NCBI GenBank assembly: GCA_023424395.1
Contig: JAFADY010000055.1
Coordinates: 1-64,000, forward strand
DNA length: 64,000 bases
Direction: 5' to 3'
Origin: Bacteroidota bacterium
GTDB taxonomy: Bacteria > Bacteroidota > Bacteroidia > Bacteroidales > Dysgonomonadaceae
Shown: positions 9,184 to 16,721 of the stretch, one piece after another
Layout: every line of letters begins with the position of its first letter
How positions within the stretch are numbered: the first letter of the stretch is position 1
The notes under the pieces: generated by a model
Told to the model about the DNA's origin: nothing
What the model saw: the letters and a program-made list of their open reading frames with translations, nothing else
Database searches by the model: none
Position numbers and translations under genes: made by a program

Positions 9184-9240
9184 GGGAGACGATGCTTTTA
9201 GCTTCGTCATTATTAAACGAAAGCAGCGCCAACGTCTCCC
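9184..9240 (+). repeat. REP-like hairpin A (57 nt) at the 3' end of the RAYT gene
   Basis: It begins GGGAGACGATGC and ends CGTCTCCC, so the outer 8 nt pair perfectly, with an inner GCTTCGT/AACGAAAGC pairing. It has exactly the same length as copy B at 9905-9961, in the same orientation, and shares its head, the GCTTCGTCATT core and its tail. The transposase stop codon and its last eight or so codons lie inside it. Confidence 0.85.
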
Positions 9241-9890
9241 GGCCTGCTCCAACTACCTTTCCATTCTTCTCTTTTATCTACATATCCGGCAACGACGGGA
9301 TTATTCAACGTATATTCGATGGCGTGTTGCAGATGTTTATTACTTCTAATTGTTGTATCAAAACTTTCTCGCTGCCATAATTGGCCACTTCTTTGAGATA
9401 AACGGTTTATTTCTTTAGCTGTGAAACTCTTGATTGAGCGTAGAATGTCTTGCAAATAAACAACATTTCCGGCATTATTCGTTTCTCTTGTGTGAAAAAC
9501 CCAATGAAAATGATTAGGCATAACACAAAAAGCTTCATTTTCTATCTTATTGCCTTCCCAAAACAGAAAAGCATCGAACATTATTTTCCGGTTTTGTACA
9601 TCGGAAAGATTTACTTTAAATTCTGTTTGTGAGTGCAGTAAATCATCGTAAGCTTTGATGTATCTTTTCCGTATCTGTTGAAAGTCCGATTTTAACCGGT
9701 TTATCTTCTCTTCTGATGCTTTTTGTTCAGAGAAAAGTGTTATTTGATTTTTCAACGACTCAAGCCTGATACTGTAAGAGTTCAACGCTTTTGGCGGTAC
9801 AGCGTCTTTCAAACAGCAAGTTACGAAATAACTTTGTCCCGGTTGTTGGAAATGGGGTAAGTTGTTTCGATATGCTTCTTTTCGTTCCAT
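9213..9890 (-). CDS. REP-associated tyrosine transposase (RAYT, IS200-like Y1 family)
   Basis: This 225-aa single-strand DNA transposase of the Y1/HUH type should nick and rejoin REP-type hairpins. The metal-binding HUH motif is H127-F-H129 in VMPNHFHWVF, and the likely catalytic tyrosine is Y193 in IEYTLNNPVVAGY. The N-terminal QSYFVTCCL segment is typical, and residues 40-90 form a coiled-coil-like insert. The protein is domesticated-type: one copy, no typical IS ends, flanked by 57-nt hairpins at 9184-9240 and 9905-9961. The final residues (GDVGAAFV) are translated from hairpin A. It sits between metH and a Fic gene, all on the minus strand. Confidence 0.88.
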   Translation of the reverse strand: MERKEAYRNNLPHFQQPGQSYFVTCCLKDAVPPKALNSYSIRLESLKNQITLFSEQKASEEKINRLKSDFQQIRKRYIKAYDDLLHSQTEFKVNLSDVQNRKIMFDAFLFWEGNKIENEAFCVMPNHFHWVFHTRETNNAGNVVYLQDILRSIKSFTAKEINRLSQRSGQLWQRESFDTTIRSNKHLQHAIEYTLNNPVVAGYVDKREEWKGSWSRPGDVGAAFV

Positions 9891-9904
9891 ATTTTTTATT
9901 TTAC

Positions 9905-9961
9905 GGGAGACGATGCCGGCGGCTTCGTCATTTATTAACGAAGTTAAAAACTTCGTCTCCC
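9905..9961 (+). repeat. REP-like hairpin B (57 nt) upstream of the RAYT gene
   Basis: It has the same GGGAGACGATGC head, GCTTCGTCATT core and CGTCTCCC tail as copy A, and the same 57-nt length. The inner part is different but still self-complementary (TTAACGAAG/CTTCGT). It lies 15 nt upstream of the RAYT start codon. Confidence 0.85.
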
Positions 9962-9993
9962 TGATTTTAACGAAGGCAAAGCCATCGTCTCCC
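9962..9993 (+). repeat. Half copy C of the REP-like element
   Basis: This 32-nt piece repeats only the right half of the element (TTAACGAAGGC, then CATCGTCTCCC). It abuts copy B directly and ends one base before the Fic stop codon. A B+C pair of this kind resembles a BIME-type mosaic. Confidence 0.7.
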
Positions 9994-9994
9994 T

Positions 9995-10951
9995 TTAGAG
10001 ATATCTATATTTTGTCAGTCTTTTATCGCCGGTTTTTTCGAGAATTCCGCGATCAACCGCGGCTTTTAAATCTCGGCTTGCCGTTGAAGCCGAAATTTCT
10101 TTGTTATGCCGTAAATAATCGGCTCGCGTAAAATAATGTGAACCGATAATATCGCGAAAAACATCCACACGAGTCGTTCCATCTATATTGATATTTTGTG
10201 TTTGCAACAAATTTTCCAACGAGCGGTCAATTATCTCAAGCATGAATTCGATAAATGAAGTTGAATTTCCGGCTTTATCGGAAACTTCAAGCGCATGGTA
10301 ATATTCTTTTTGATACTCTTTTATAAGCGTTTCGATGGGCAGGAACTCAAAAACGGGCGAATGTTCTTTCAAAATAAGTGTCTGCCATAAACGCCCCATC
10401 CGGCCGTTGCCGTCGAGAAACGGATGTATAAACTCTAATTCATAATTAAACACACAACTTTTGACGAGCAACGATGCCGAATCATTTTTTAAATAATTGA
10501 ATAAATTCGTCATCAATTCGTCCAATCTCTCACTTGGCGGGGCAATGTGCGATATGTTATCACCCTTCACAATTCCTACGGAAGTATCGCGTAATTTCCC
10601 TGCATTTCTAACCAGCCCGTTCATTAACATTTTGTGCGCTTCCAACAACGATTCTGAAGAGTACACATCGAAAGTGTGCAACTTAGAATATGTGTTGATG
10701 GCATTCTTCACCTCCAAAATATCTTTTTCGGGAGCCAAAACGCGGCGATTATTAATTAAATCGGAAACTTGTTCAACCGAAAGCGTATTTCCTTCTATGT
10801 TCAACGAAGCTTGAATAGTTTTAATACGGTTTCGTTTTCGCAATTCAGCCGGAGGTTTGGTAAGACGTGCCGACTTCACTTCTCCAAGTTTCTCAGAAAT
10901 TGAGCCGACTAAGTTTAATATCTCTTCCGTTATCGTATAAGGAGGTTTCAT
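9995..10951 (-). CDS. Fic family protein (class II, self-inhibited)
   Basis: Fic enzymes usually transfer AMP, and sometimes other phosphate-containing groups, onto protein hydroxyls. The 318-aa protein has the full catalytic motif H176-PFLD180-GNGR-MG-R187 with the attacking histidine intact. It also has the inhibitory helix motif S49-LNI-E53-G54, placed N-terminal to the Fic core, which marks class II enzymes that restrain themselves. A C-terminal winged helix (about residues 255-318, with RADYLRHNKEISASTASRDL) suggests DNA binding or autoregulation. No antitoxin gene is adjacent, in line with cis-inhibition. The target is not deducible. It shares its downstream junction with the REP-like hairpins. 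Confidence 0.9.
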   Translation of the reverse strand: MKPPYTITEEILNLVGSISEKLGEVKSARLTKPPAELRKRNRIKTIQASLNIEGNTLSVEQVSDLINNRRVLAPEKDILEVKNAINTYSKLHTFDVYSSESLLEAHKMLMNGLVRNAGKLRDTSVGIVKGDNISHIAPPSERLDELMTNLFNYLKNDSASLLVKSCVFNYELEFIHPFLDGNGRMGRLWQTLILKEHSPVFEFLPIETLIKEYQKEYYHALEVSDKAGNSTSFIEFMLEIIDRSLENLLQTQNINIDGTTRVDVFRDIIGSHYFTRADYLRHNKEISASTASRDLKAAVDRGILEKTGDKRLTKYRYL

Positions 10952-10982
10952 AAAATCAACTTGATACTATCATTTAACACTA

Positions 10983-11939
10983 TCAAAGATAATTATTTTT
11001 ATTGACTAACACTATTTTTTTATGTCTATATGTAATTCTCATCCACCATTTCCTCATCCAAACCACAACCCAAGCTGCAATCAATCGTACGCCCAAAATC
11101 CACCAAAGTGAAACGCCGAGCGCTACAAAGAGCAAATTATCTTCAATCACCGAATGCGATACTGCCAAGTGATAGTTTAACAAACTTGCATCGGCTTTTG
11201 TTACTTTTCCTTCGCTCATTTGGTCCATCATTAAAGCTCCGCCGTACGCCAGGCCGACGATGTAGCCAATGAGCCACAAGAACCCGGTGCTTGCAGGCAA
11301 GCCGAAAAACCTAAGAACCGGTTCAATACCTTTGCTCAGTTTGTTGATCAGTCTGTATTTTTCCAACACACGATAGAGTACATTCAGCGCAAAAACGATT
11401 ACCAAGATCAGCAATGCAATTTGAAACGCACCTTTCAGCCACGCCACCAGCACATCGCCGAGAGAATTTATGGTTTCGGCGGAGGTTTGCGCGAAAACGG
11501 GCATCCCCATATCTTTCGGAAGAATCAGGTTCAAAATCACGCCTACCGCAAGGCTCATAAAAATGCGCAACACCGTCATCTTCCAAAACGAAGTTCCGGT
11601 TTTTGCCTGAATAGCGCTTTCAACGGGGAGGTTGTGCGCAATCTGACACATTAGCGCCAGAATGGTAAGCTCGCGCAATGTGATGCTCATCGAAGTAATG
11701 ATCGCCAGCGGTGCATAGAGCGGAAGAAAAATACTCGTTATAAAAATAATTGCCGTGCTACCGGGCAAGCCCAGATAACCGAAAACCGGATCGAGAAAAT
11801 TGGCAATAAATTCCAGCGCGCCATAATAATCCATCAGCCGCACCAGCAACGATATGGGCAGAATGATCTTTAGCAGCCACACCGATGTGCGGGCGGATTT
11901 TTTTAAAGCAGGAAGAAGTATTGTTTGAAAAAAATTCAT
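10983..11939 (-). CDS. Gate-domain (nucleoside recognition) membrane protein
   Basis: A 318-aa integral membrane protein with two Gate/nucleoside-recognition-like halves, the pattern of fused SpmA/SpmB-type proteins. About eight hydrophobic segments are visible, with the characteristic LPGSTAIIFITSIFLPLYAP near residue 60 and GLPASTGFLWLIGYIVGLAYGG in the second half. The substrate is unknown; the family is linked to nucleosides, spore core dehydration and ferrous iron carriers by homology only. The ATG at 11939 (MNFFQTILLP) is preferred over the upstream start at 11969, which would add a non-hydrophobic stretch encoded by repeat-rich DNA. A C-rich repeat block lies upstream. Confidence 0.82.
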   Translation of the reverse strand: MNFFQTILLPALKKSARTSVWLLKIILPISLLVRLMDYYGALEFIANFLDPVFGYLGLPGSTAIIFITSIFLPLYAPLAIITSMSITLRELTILALMCQIAHNLPVESAIQAKTGTSFWKMTVLRIFMSLAVGVILNLILPKDMGMPVFAQTSAETINSLGDVLVAWLKGAFQIALLILVIVFALNVLYRVLEKYRLINKLSKGIEPVLRFFGLPASTGFLWLIGYIVGLAYGGALMMDQMSEGKVTKADASLLNYHLAVSHSVIEDNLLFVALGVSLWWILGVRLIAAWVVVWMRKWWMRITYRHKKIVLVNKNNYL

Positions 11940-11967
11940 ATTGTTTAAAATCAAGCGATGCGGTAAC

Positions 11968-12120
11968 AAAACCCCTCCCCGCTGCGCGGTACTCCCGACC
12001 CCCCTTCTAACTTCCCCCCATAAGGGGAAGGACTGCGGGCTAAGTATAAATTAACCGGTTCCGGTGTTCTCCTCTCTTGTGGAGAGGAGTTAAAGGAAAG
12101 GTCCAAAGGGGAGAGCTACG
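11968..12120. repeat. C-rich palindromic intergenic repeat block
   Basis: The stretch holds several C-rich/G-rich complementary segments (ACCCCTCCCC, TTCCCCCCATAAGGGGAAGG) and a perfect 8-bp hairpin CTCCTCTC/GAGAGGAG at 12069-12089. Similar CCCCTTnAGGGG palindromes occur near 37625, 39590, 40125, 48370 and 49440. No gene is visible here. Confidence 0.55.
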
Positions 12121-12172
12121 GGCTATATGTTATATCCAAAAAGTCTAAAATTCTAATAGTCTATTAATCTGT

Positions 12173-12224
12173 CTTGGCTCTTGGTTCTTGGTTCTTGGCT
12201 CTTTGCTCTTGGTTCTTTGTTCTC
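12173..12224. repeat. Degenerate tandem block (CTTGGTT / CTTTGCT units)
   Basis: Six or seven imperfect copies of a 7-nt unit (CTTGGCT, CTTGGTT, CTTTGCT) sit immediately downstream of smpB. It fits the window-wide class of short-period junction repeats. Confidence 0.65.
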
Positions 12225-12229
12225 AAAGT

Positions 12230-12682
12230 CTATTTCTTAAACATCCTATCCATCGCCCGTTTATCTTCTTTTTCTTTCAGCGATTGGCGTTTGTCATATT
12301 GTTTTTTACCTTTAGCAACGGCGATAACCAGTTTTGCCAATCCTTTTTCGTTTACAAACAATCGTGTAGGAACAATGGTAAAACCCGTTTCTTTGGTCAA
12401 ACGCGTAAGTTTTCGCAATTCAGTTCTGTTCAGAAGCAATTTTCGGTCACGACGCGCGTTGTGATTGTTGTACGTTCCGTAAAAATATTCGGCAACGTGC
12501 ATATTTCGCACCCAAAGTTCGCCACGTTCCAGGAAACAATACGTATCTACTAGGCTCGCCTTCCCCAACCGGATGGATTTTATTTCGGTTCCGGTGAGCA
12601 CGATTCCTGCCGTGAATGTTTCCTCCAATTCGTAATCGAACGTGGCGCGTTTATTTCTTATATTAATGGGGGCTTGTTTCAT
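12230..12682 (-). CDS. smpB: SsrA-binding protein SmpB
   Basis: SmpB binds tmRNA and delivers it to stalled ribosomes for trans-translation. The 150-aa protein shows the family features in order: INIRNKRATFDYELEETFTAGIVLTGTEIKSIR (OB-fold start, about 6-38), the SLVDTYCFLERGELWVRN strand region, and a basic C-terminal tail GKKQYDKRQSLKEKEDKRAMDRMFKK that reaches the decoding centre. Length is normal. The tmRNA gene is not in this window. The gene lies between two short-period tandem blocks. Confidence 0.96.
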   Translation of the reverse strand: MKQAPINIRNKRATFDYELEETFTAGIVLTGTEIKSIRLGKASLVDTYCFLERGELWVRNMHVAEYFYGTYNNHNARRDRKLLLNRTELRKLTRLTKETGFTIVPTRLFVNEKGLAKLVIAVAKGKKQYDKRQSLKEKEDKRAMDRMFKK

Positions 12683-12689
12683 TTTTCTT

Positions 12690-12727
12690 GAGACTATTAG
12701 ACAATAGACATCAGACGTTAGACTATT
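12690..12727. repeat. Degenerate tandem block (AGAC-centred units) upstream of smpB
   Basis: Imperfect 7-9 nt units around the word TTAGAC or ATAGAC are repeated five times just upstream of the smpB start codon, probably within its leader. Confidence 0.5.
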
Positions 12728-12757
12728 TCGTTGAATTGATGACTGTTGTTGAATAAC

Positions 12758-13321
12758 TTAATTGGGCAATAAATTTATTATTGATTCCAACAGAATTTTA
12801 ATTATCAAAGGTAATAAAGCAATTAATAACGATGAAATAACGGTGAAACTCATTCTTTTGTTTTCTGCAATATGCAAAAACTCATTGGCTCCGATGAACA
12901 CGATATACAATGTATAAATTACGACTAACCACAAAAGAGTATACTCCGGCAATAGTGACATTACAAAAAACAAAACATACAGTACAACCGATGAGTATCC
13001 TGTGAATTGTTGTGCTTTGTTCAAATTTTTATCCAATGTAAACTTCGGGAAAAATTCGTTTAACAAGTGCGACGCTCCATAAAATCCGCCAAAAAGTGCG
13101 GTAACTACCACAATGGTCTGTTTCAGCGCCCAACGAATGTCACCATCTTCTATAAGCCAAAAGCCACCTACAAAAGTAGTGATAGCTACAAACCCGAAAA
13201 TTGGAAACAGAAAGTTATTGATAAAATCCTGATGTCCAATCTTTTTATCGATAATCCGCCTCCAACCCTTTCGTGGAGATGCAATCAGGAAAAAAATCGT
13301 TTGAATGATGTTTACAAACAT
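12758..13321 (-). CDS. Yip1-like membrane protein
   Basis: A 187-aa protein with five predicted membrane helices. It starts with the amphipathic IIQTIFFLIASPRKGWRRI that is typical of bacterial Yip1/DUF1282-type proteins. Function is unknown; Yip1 proteins act in membrane trafficking in eukaryotes, which says little here. The start is set at 13321 rather than 13402 because a -7 box (TACCTTTG, minus strand, 13349-13342) lies between the two and would start transcription about 15 nt before MFVNIIQ. It is divergent from the MutS-like gene, with a 21-nt palindrome between the two promoters. Confidence 0.75.
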   Translation of the reverse strand: MFVNIIQTIFFLIASPRKGWRRIIDKKIGHQDFINNFLFPIFGFVAITTFVGGFWLIEDGDIRWALKQTIVVVTALFGGFYGASHLLNEFFPKFTLDKNLNKAQQFTGYSSVVLYVLFFVMSLLPEYTLLWLVVIYTLYIVFIGANEFLHIAENKRMSFTVISSLLIALLPLIIKILLESIINLLPN

Positions 13322-13341
13322 TACGTTTTGATTTTGAAGTG

Positions 13342-13349
13342 CAAAGGTA
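13342..13349 (-). promoter_or_regulatory. -7 box for the Yip1-like gene
   Basis: Minus strand TACCTTTG fits TAnnTTTG and lies 20 nt before the chosen ATG, which decides that start. Confidence 0.65.
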
Positions 13350-13382
13350 ATGAATTCTTGCGTAATTATACTTCGAACGCGC

Positions 13383-13403
13383 ATTGCGGTTCTAAACCGC
13401 AAT
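13383..13403. promoter_or_regulatory. Palindrome between divergent promoters (possible operator)
   Basis: ATTGCGGTT-cta-AACCGCAAT is a perfect 9-bp inverted repeat with a 3-nt centre. It lies between the two outward-facing -7 boxes of the Yip1-like and MutS-like genes, so it could be a shared operator. Confidence 0.5.
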
Positions 13404-13432
13404 AAAGTAGTTCAATTCTTGTGTTTTTTCTC

Positions 13433-13440
13433 TAATTTTG
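13433..13440 (+). promoter_or_regulatory. -7 box for the MutS-like gene
   Basis: TAATTTTG fits TAnnTTTG and lies 34 nt before the ATG at 13475. Confidence 0.65.
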
Positions 13441-13474
13441 CGTCAAATAAGAACCAAAGCTTCAAATTATCAAC

Positions 13475-15085
13475 ATGCTAACCAAGCGAGATAAGAAAAA
13501 CAAGGAAAAACTCATTCAATCATTCGGGAACATAAAGAATGATTCATTTGACTTTGAACAGATAGAGAGTTATTTCCGAAAAAAAGATAAGTCAAATGCC
13601 TTTCAAACATTATCCGATAAAACTTGCAATGACCTGGATTTTGATGAATTATTTATGTTTGTGGATAGAACAAACTCAAAAGTTGGTCAGCAATATCTTT
13701 ACAACAAATTAAGAACAATTCCGGCAAATTCTATCGGAAACGAATTGGATGAAAAACTCATTAATGAATTTACGGACAATCCCAATTTCAGGTTAACCAT
13801 CCAAAACCATCTTGCCAAGCTGGATAAACGCGAAGCTTATTATATTTCTTCGCTTTTTCAGGAAGAACACATCCAACGTCCTAAGTGGTATTTTATAATC
13901 CCACTTCTTTCTTTCACAAGTTTGTTTTCGCTGATAATGTCGTTTTTTAATCCCAAACTGATCCTCGTTTTATTGGGTGTTTTTGTTGTCAATCTTGCAA
14001 TTCACTACTGGAACAAGAAAAATCTTTATCAATATTTAGGGTCTATTCCACAACTGTTGAAACTAAACAATATTGCTCGCGAATTATTTCGTCAACAACC
14101 ATTAAAAGAGATAAATCTGCAACTGGCAACATCAATAAGCGTTATCGACAAAGTGCGAAACCGAATGTCTTTTTTCAATTTAGAGACCAAACTGCAAAGT
14201 GATATCCAAACATTTTTCTGGATGATTTTCGAACTCTACAAAATACTTTTTCTTCTTGAGCCTTTATTGCTTTTCGACGCTTTAAAAAAACTGGATACAA
14301 AAAGAAAAGAAATAGAAGACGTATTTGTGTTTGTCGGACAAATTGACTCCTTAATATCCATCGCATCACTTCGAAAAGGATCGGATGGTTATTGTCTCCC
14401 TAAAATTCTTGATGAACAACAAAAGCTTGTTGCGAAAGAAATATATCATCCGTTGATTTACAATTGTATAAAAAACAGTATAAACCTGAATAAAAAATCC
14501 ATTCTTCTCACCGGCTCGAATATGTCCGGCAAAACATCTTTTATCAGGACAATCGGTATCAATGTTATAATCGGATTGACGCTGAATACTTGCTTTGCGG
14601 AAGAATTTTCAATGCCGCGCCTTCGTATCTACTCTGCCATAAGAATCAGTGATGACTTGTTGAACGATAAAAGTTATTATTTTGAAGAAGTCTTAACCAT
14701 AAAGGATATGATTGATAATTGTGCGACTAAAGAACCGAACATATTTCTGCTCGATGAAATATTTAAAGGCACAAATACCGTTGAGCGAATTTCCGCCGGA
14801 AAAGCCGTATTATCGGCATTAGCAAAAAACAATTTGGTTTTTGTTTCGACCCACGATATTGAATTGGCCGATTTATTAAAAAACGAATACGAGTTATATC
14901 ATTTCAGTGAAAATGTAAATAACAAAACCGTCGATTTTGATTATAAACTCAAGGACGGAAAACTGAAAAACCGAAATGCCATCAGAATACTTCAAATAAA
15001 CGATTATCCTGAAGATATAATCAGTGAAGCCATTGAAATTTCAAAAAAATTAGATAAAACATACCAACCCGAGTTCGTTGAATAA
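13475..15085 (+). CDS. MutS-related membrane ATPase
   Basis: A 536-aa MutS-family ATPase without the N-terminal mismatch-recognition domain. The C-terminal ABC-type ATPase is complete: Walker A G347-SNMSGKT354, Walker B IFLLDE (423-428) followed by the family's IFKGTNTVERISAG segment, and the H-loop STHD. The middle region aligns with the MutS lever/clamp helices. Two hydrophobic helices (about 138-157 and 160-177, after RPKWYF) suggest membrane anchoring, which canonical MutS lacks. Bacteroidota often carry such proteins; their substrate is unknown and mismatch repair is unlikely. Divergent from the Yip1-like gene. A structured repeat follows the stop codon. Confidence 0.85.
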   Translation: MLTKRDKKNKEKLIQSFGNIKNDSFDFEQIESYFRKKDKSNAFQTLSDKTCNDLDFDELFMFVDRTNSKVGQQYLYNKLRTIPANSIGNELDEKLINEFTDNPNFRLTIQNHLAKLDKREAYYISSLFQEEHIQRPKWYFIIPLLSFTSLFSLIMSFFNPKLILVLLGVFVVNLAIHYWNKKNLYQYLGSIPQLLKLNNIARELFRQQPLKEINLQLATSISVIDKVRNRMSFFNLETKLQSDIQTFFWMIFELYKILFLLEPLLLFDALKKLDTKRKEIEDVFVFVGQIDSLISIASLRKGSDGYCLPKILDEQQKLVAKEIYHPLIYNCIKNSINLNKKSILLTGSNMSGKTSFIRTIGINVIIGLTLNTCFAEEFSMPRLRIYSAIRISDDLLNDKSYYFEEVLTIKDMIDNCATKEPNIFLLDEIFKGTNTVERISAGKAVLSALAKNNLVFVSTHDIELADLLKNEYELYHFSENVNNKTVDFDYKLKDGKLKNRNAIRILQINDYPEDIISEAIEISKKLDKTYQPEFVE

Positions 15086-15117
15086 TTTATTGTAACATTT
15101 TCAATTGATAGTGCTTA

Positions 15118-15255
15118 TGCGATAGATTCAGTTTGCAAAACTGAATGATAGACTCACTTCGTTCGTGATAAAGTCGTGGCGTTGAGCATATCAAGATACT
15201 TTCCGTCTATCAGCGTAGCTCTATCGCACAAAGCGCCTATCGCCGCAGGCTTATC
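15118..15255. repeat. Nested inverted-repeat element (multi-arm fold)
   Basis: An outer pair TGCGATAGA (15118-15126) / TCTATCGCA (15220-15228) encloses a hairpin ATTCAGTTT-gca-AAACTGAAT (15126-15146) and a second pair GATAGAC (15147-15153) / GTCTATC (15205-15211). A small GCCT/AGGC hairpin follows. No ORF is visible; either a dispersed repeat or a structured RNA is possible. Confidence 0.55.
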
Positions 15256-15384
15256 TGATTAAAATGTTGCATTAACTTAAGTAGCACTTAATTTAGAATT
15301 AACTGCTGCTCACATCATTTTTTACCAAAAATCTGTAGTTTTTTCCCCACCTTTGCGTCTAACAAATAAAACGAAGAGAAAAAG

Positions 15385-15864
15385 ATGCATCTCGAAAAAG
15401 AATTTGAAACCCTTGTAAAGCAATACAAGACCAATATATACATGATTTGCTACATGTACGCCAACGACAAAGACGAAGCAAACGACTTTTTTCAGGAAAC
15501 GCTTATCCGCCTCTGGCAAGGATTTTCGCAGTTTCGCGGCGAAAGCAACATCAACACGTGGATTTCGCGCATCTGCATCAATACCTGTATTTCGGGACTT
15601 CGGAAAAAGAAGAAACATTCAGGAACTGTTCCAATCAGTATTGATATGGAATTTCTGGAAGAAAACAACGAAAGCGGAAAACAATTGGCGCAGATGTACG
15701 CACTAATCAGCAAACTGGGCGTGCTGGATAAAGCGCTTATCCTGCTCTGGTTAGACAATATGAGCTACGCCGAAATTGCTGAAATAATGGGCATATCGAT
15801 TTCCAACGTATCGGTAAAGCTGATGCGGATAAGGGAAAAGCTGAAAACAATGGCGAAGGAATGA
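15385..15864 (+). CDS. ECF-type RNA polymerase sigma factor
   Basis: A 159-aa group IV sigma factor. Region 2 includes DEANDFFQETLIRLWQG (about 31-47, core binding) and INTWISRICINTCIS (promoter melting); region 4 includes LWLDNMSYAEIAEIMGISISNVSVKLMRIREKL (about 119-151), the HTH for the -35 element. It lacks extra domains. A CACCTTTG sequence 30 nt upstream resembles a weak -7 box. The small membrane protein 178 nt downstream opens with the MELEDIKQQWE motif often found next to such sigma factors and may be its partner. Confidence 0.9.
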   Translation: MHLEKEFETLVKQYKTNIYMICYMYANDKDEANDFFQETLIRLWQGFSQFRGESNINTWISRICINTCISGLRKKKKHSGTVPISIDMEFLEENNESGKQLAQMYALISKLGVLDKALILLWLDNMSYAEIAEIMGISISNVSVKLMRIREKLKTMAKE

Positions 15865-15960
15865 ACGATTTACGATTTGGGATTTGGGATTTGGGATTTA
15901 ACGATTAATAGGAGCTGCAACTGTACAGACGCGATGTATCGCGTTTCTTCTACAACGGCC
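15865..15960. repeat. Tandem GATTTGG block and a spaced palindrome
   Basis: Four copies of GATTTGGG-like units follow the sigma stop codon. Further on, around 15930, ACGCGATGTATCGCGT is an almost perfect palindrome of a kind dispersed in many genomes. No coding potential is seen up to 16042. Confidence 0.5.
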
Positions 15961-16042
15961 GCACGACAAAAAAAACAACATCAAATTGTCCGGAAAATTT
16001 GGTTGTTACATAATTCATTAACGATTAAAATTTTATAAACAT

Positions 16043-16615
16043 ATGGAACTCGAAGATATAAAACAGCAATGGGAGACCATTAACAGAAAGCTAAATGAAC
16101 AGGAAATTATCAATAAAAAATTGATAACAAATATTATGAAACGAGATATGAATTTTATTTCAAATTACAATTGGATGGGCGTAGTACTTTTTATTCTTGT
16201 AATTCCATTTGTATGGATTATGCAAGTAAAATATACACCATATGATTGGAATTTTATTTACACTACGTTATTTCTCTTGGCTGTCTACTTTATTTGGGAA
16301 ATATACTTAGCCCTACTCTTTGATAAAGCCAATAGATTAAGAAACGACATCCTTACTACAGAGAAACTTTTAATACGATTCAAAAAAAATAGAATAATAA
16401 ATTATCAATCTTCATATTTCGTTGGATTCTTTTTGGTACTATGGGCTACAAGACTTATATGGGATAGAATGATACAAACCAACACTTGGGCATTAAGCAC
16501 TTTGATTTTTGTAACTTTAATTTCAATATCCATTTGGTTGACAATAATCTATTTAAGAAAAATTAATTCAATAAACCAAAGTATTTCCGACCTCAAAGAA
16601 TTTGAAAAAGAATAG
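16043..16615 (+). CDS. Small membrane protein, probable sigma-factor partner
   Basis: A 190-aa protein with an N-terminal cytoplasmic coiled-coil-like segment (MELEDIKQQWETINRKLNEQ), then four predicted membrane helices in two pairs (about 45-62 and 70-93; 123-140 and 148-168) and a charged tail. This layout, with the ELEDIKQQW opening, is common directly downstream of ECF sigma factors in Bacteroidota, so a regulatory role as an anti-sigma-like protein is a reasonable inference. It has no recognisable zinc anti-sigma motif. AT-rich compared with the sigma gene. Confidence 0.65.
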   Translation: MELEDIKQQWETINRKLNEQEIINKKLITNIMKRDMNFISNYNWMGVVLFILVIPFVWIMQVKYTPYDWNFIYTTLFLLAVYFIWEIYLALLFDKANRLRNDILTTEKLLIRFKKNRIINYQSSYFVGFFLVLWATRLIWDRMIQTNTWALSTLIFVTLISISIWLTIIYLRKINSINQSISDLKEFEKE

Positions 16616-16692
16616 CATTCTTTCTTCGTTATTATGTTATTATATTTCATAAGCAGACATTTTTTTTCGTCTGCTTATTTTCATAGAAACGC

Positions 16693-16700
16693 TATCTTTG
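16693..16700 (+). promoter_or_regulatory. -7 box for the ABC exporter operon
   Basis: TATCTTTG lies 21 nt before the ATG at 16722. Its position shows the intended start is 16722, upstream of the in-frame TAG at 16872. Confidence 0.75.
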
Positions 16701-16721
16701 CAAATATTCATAAAACAGCAT

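Noticed and set aside
9169..9252. Upstream extension of MetH (28 codons)
   Set aside because: The extra residues are encoded by the REP-like hairpin and the family begins at the MKIEDILHSRILILDGAMG start.
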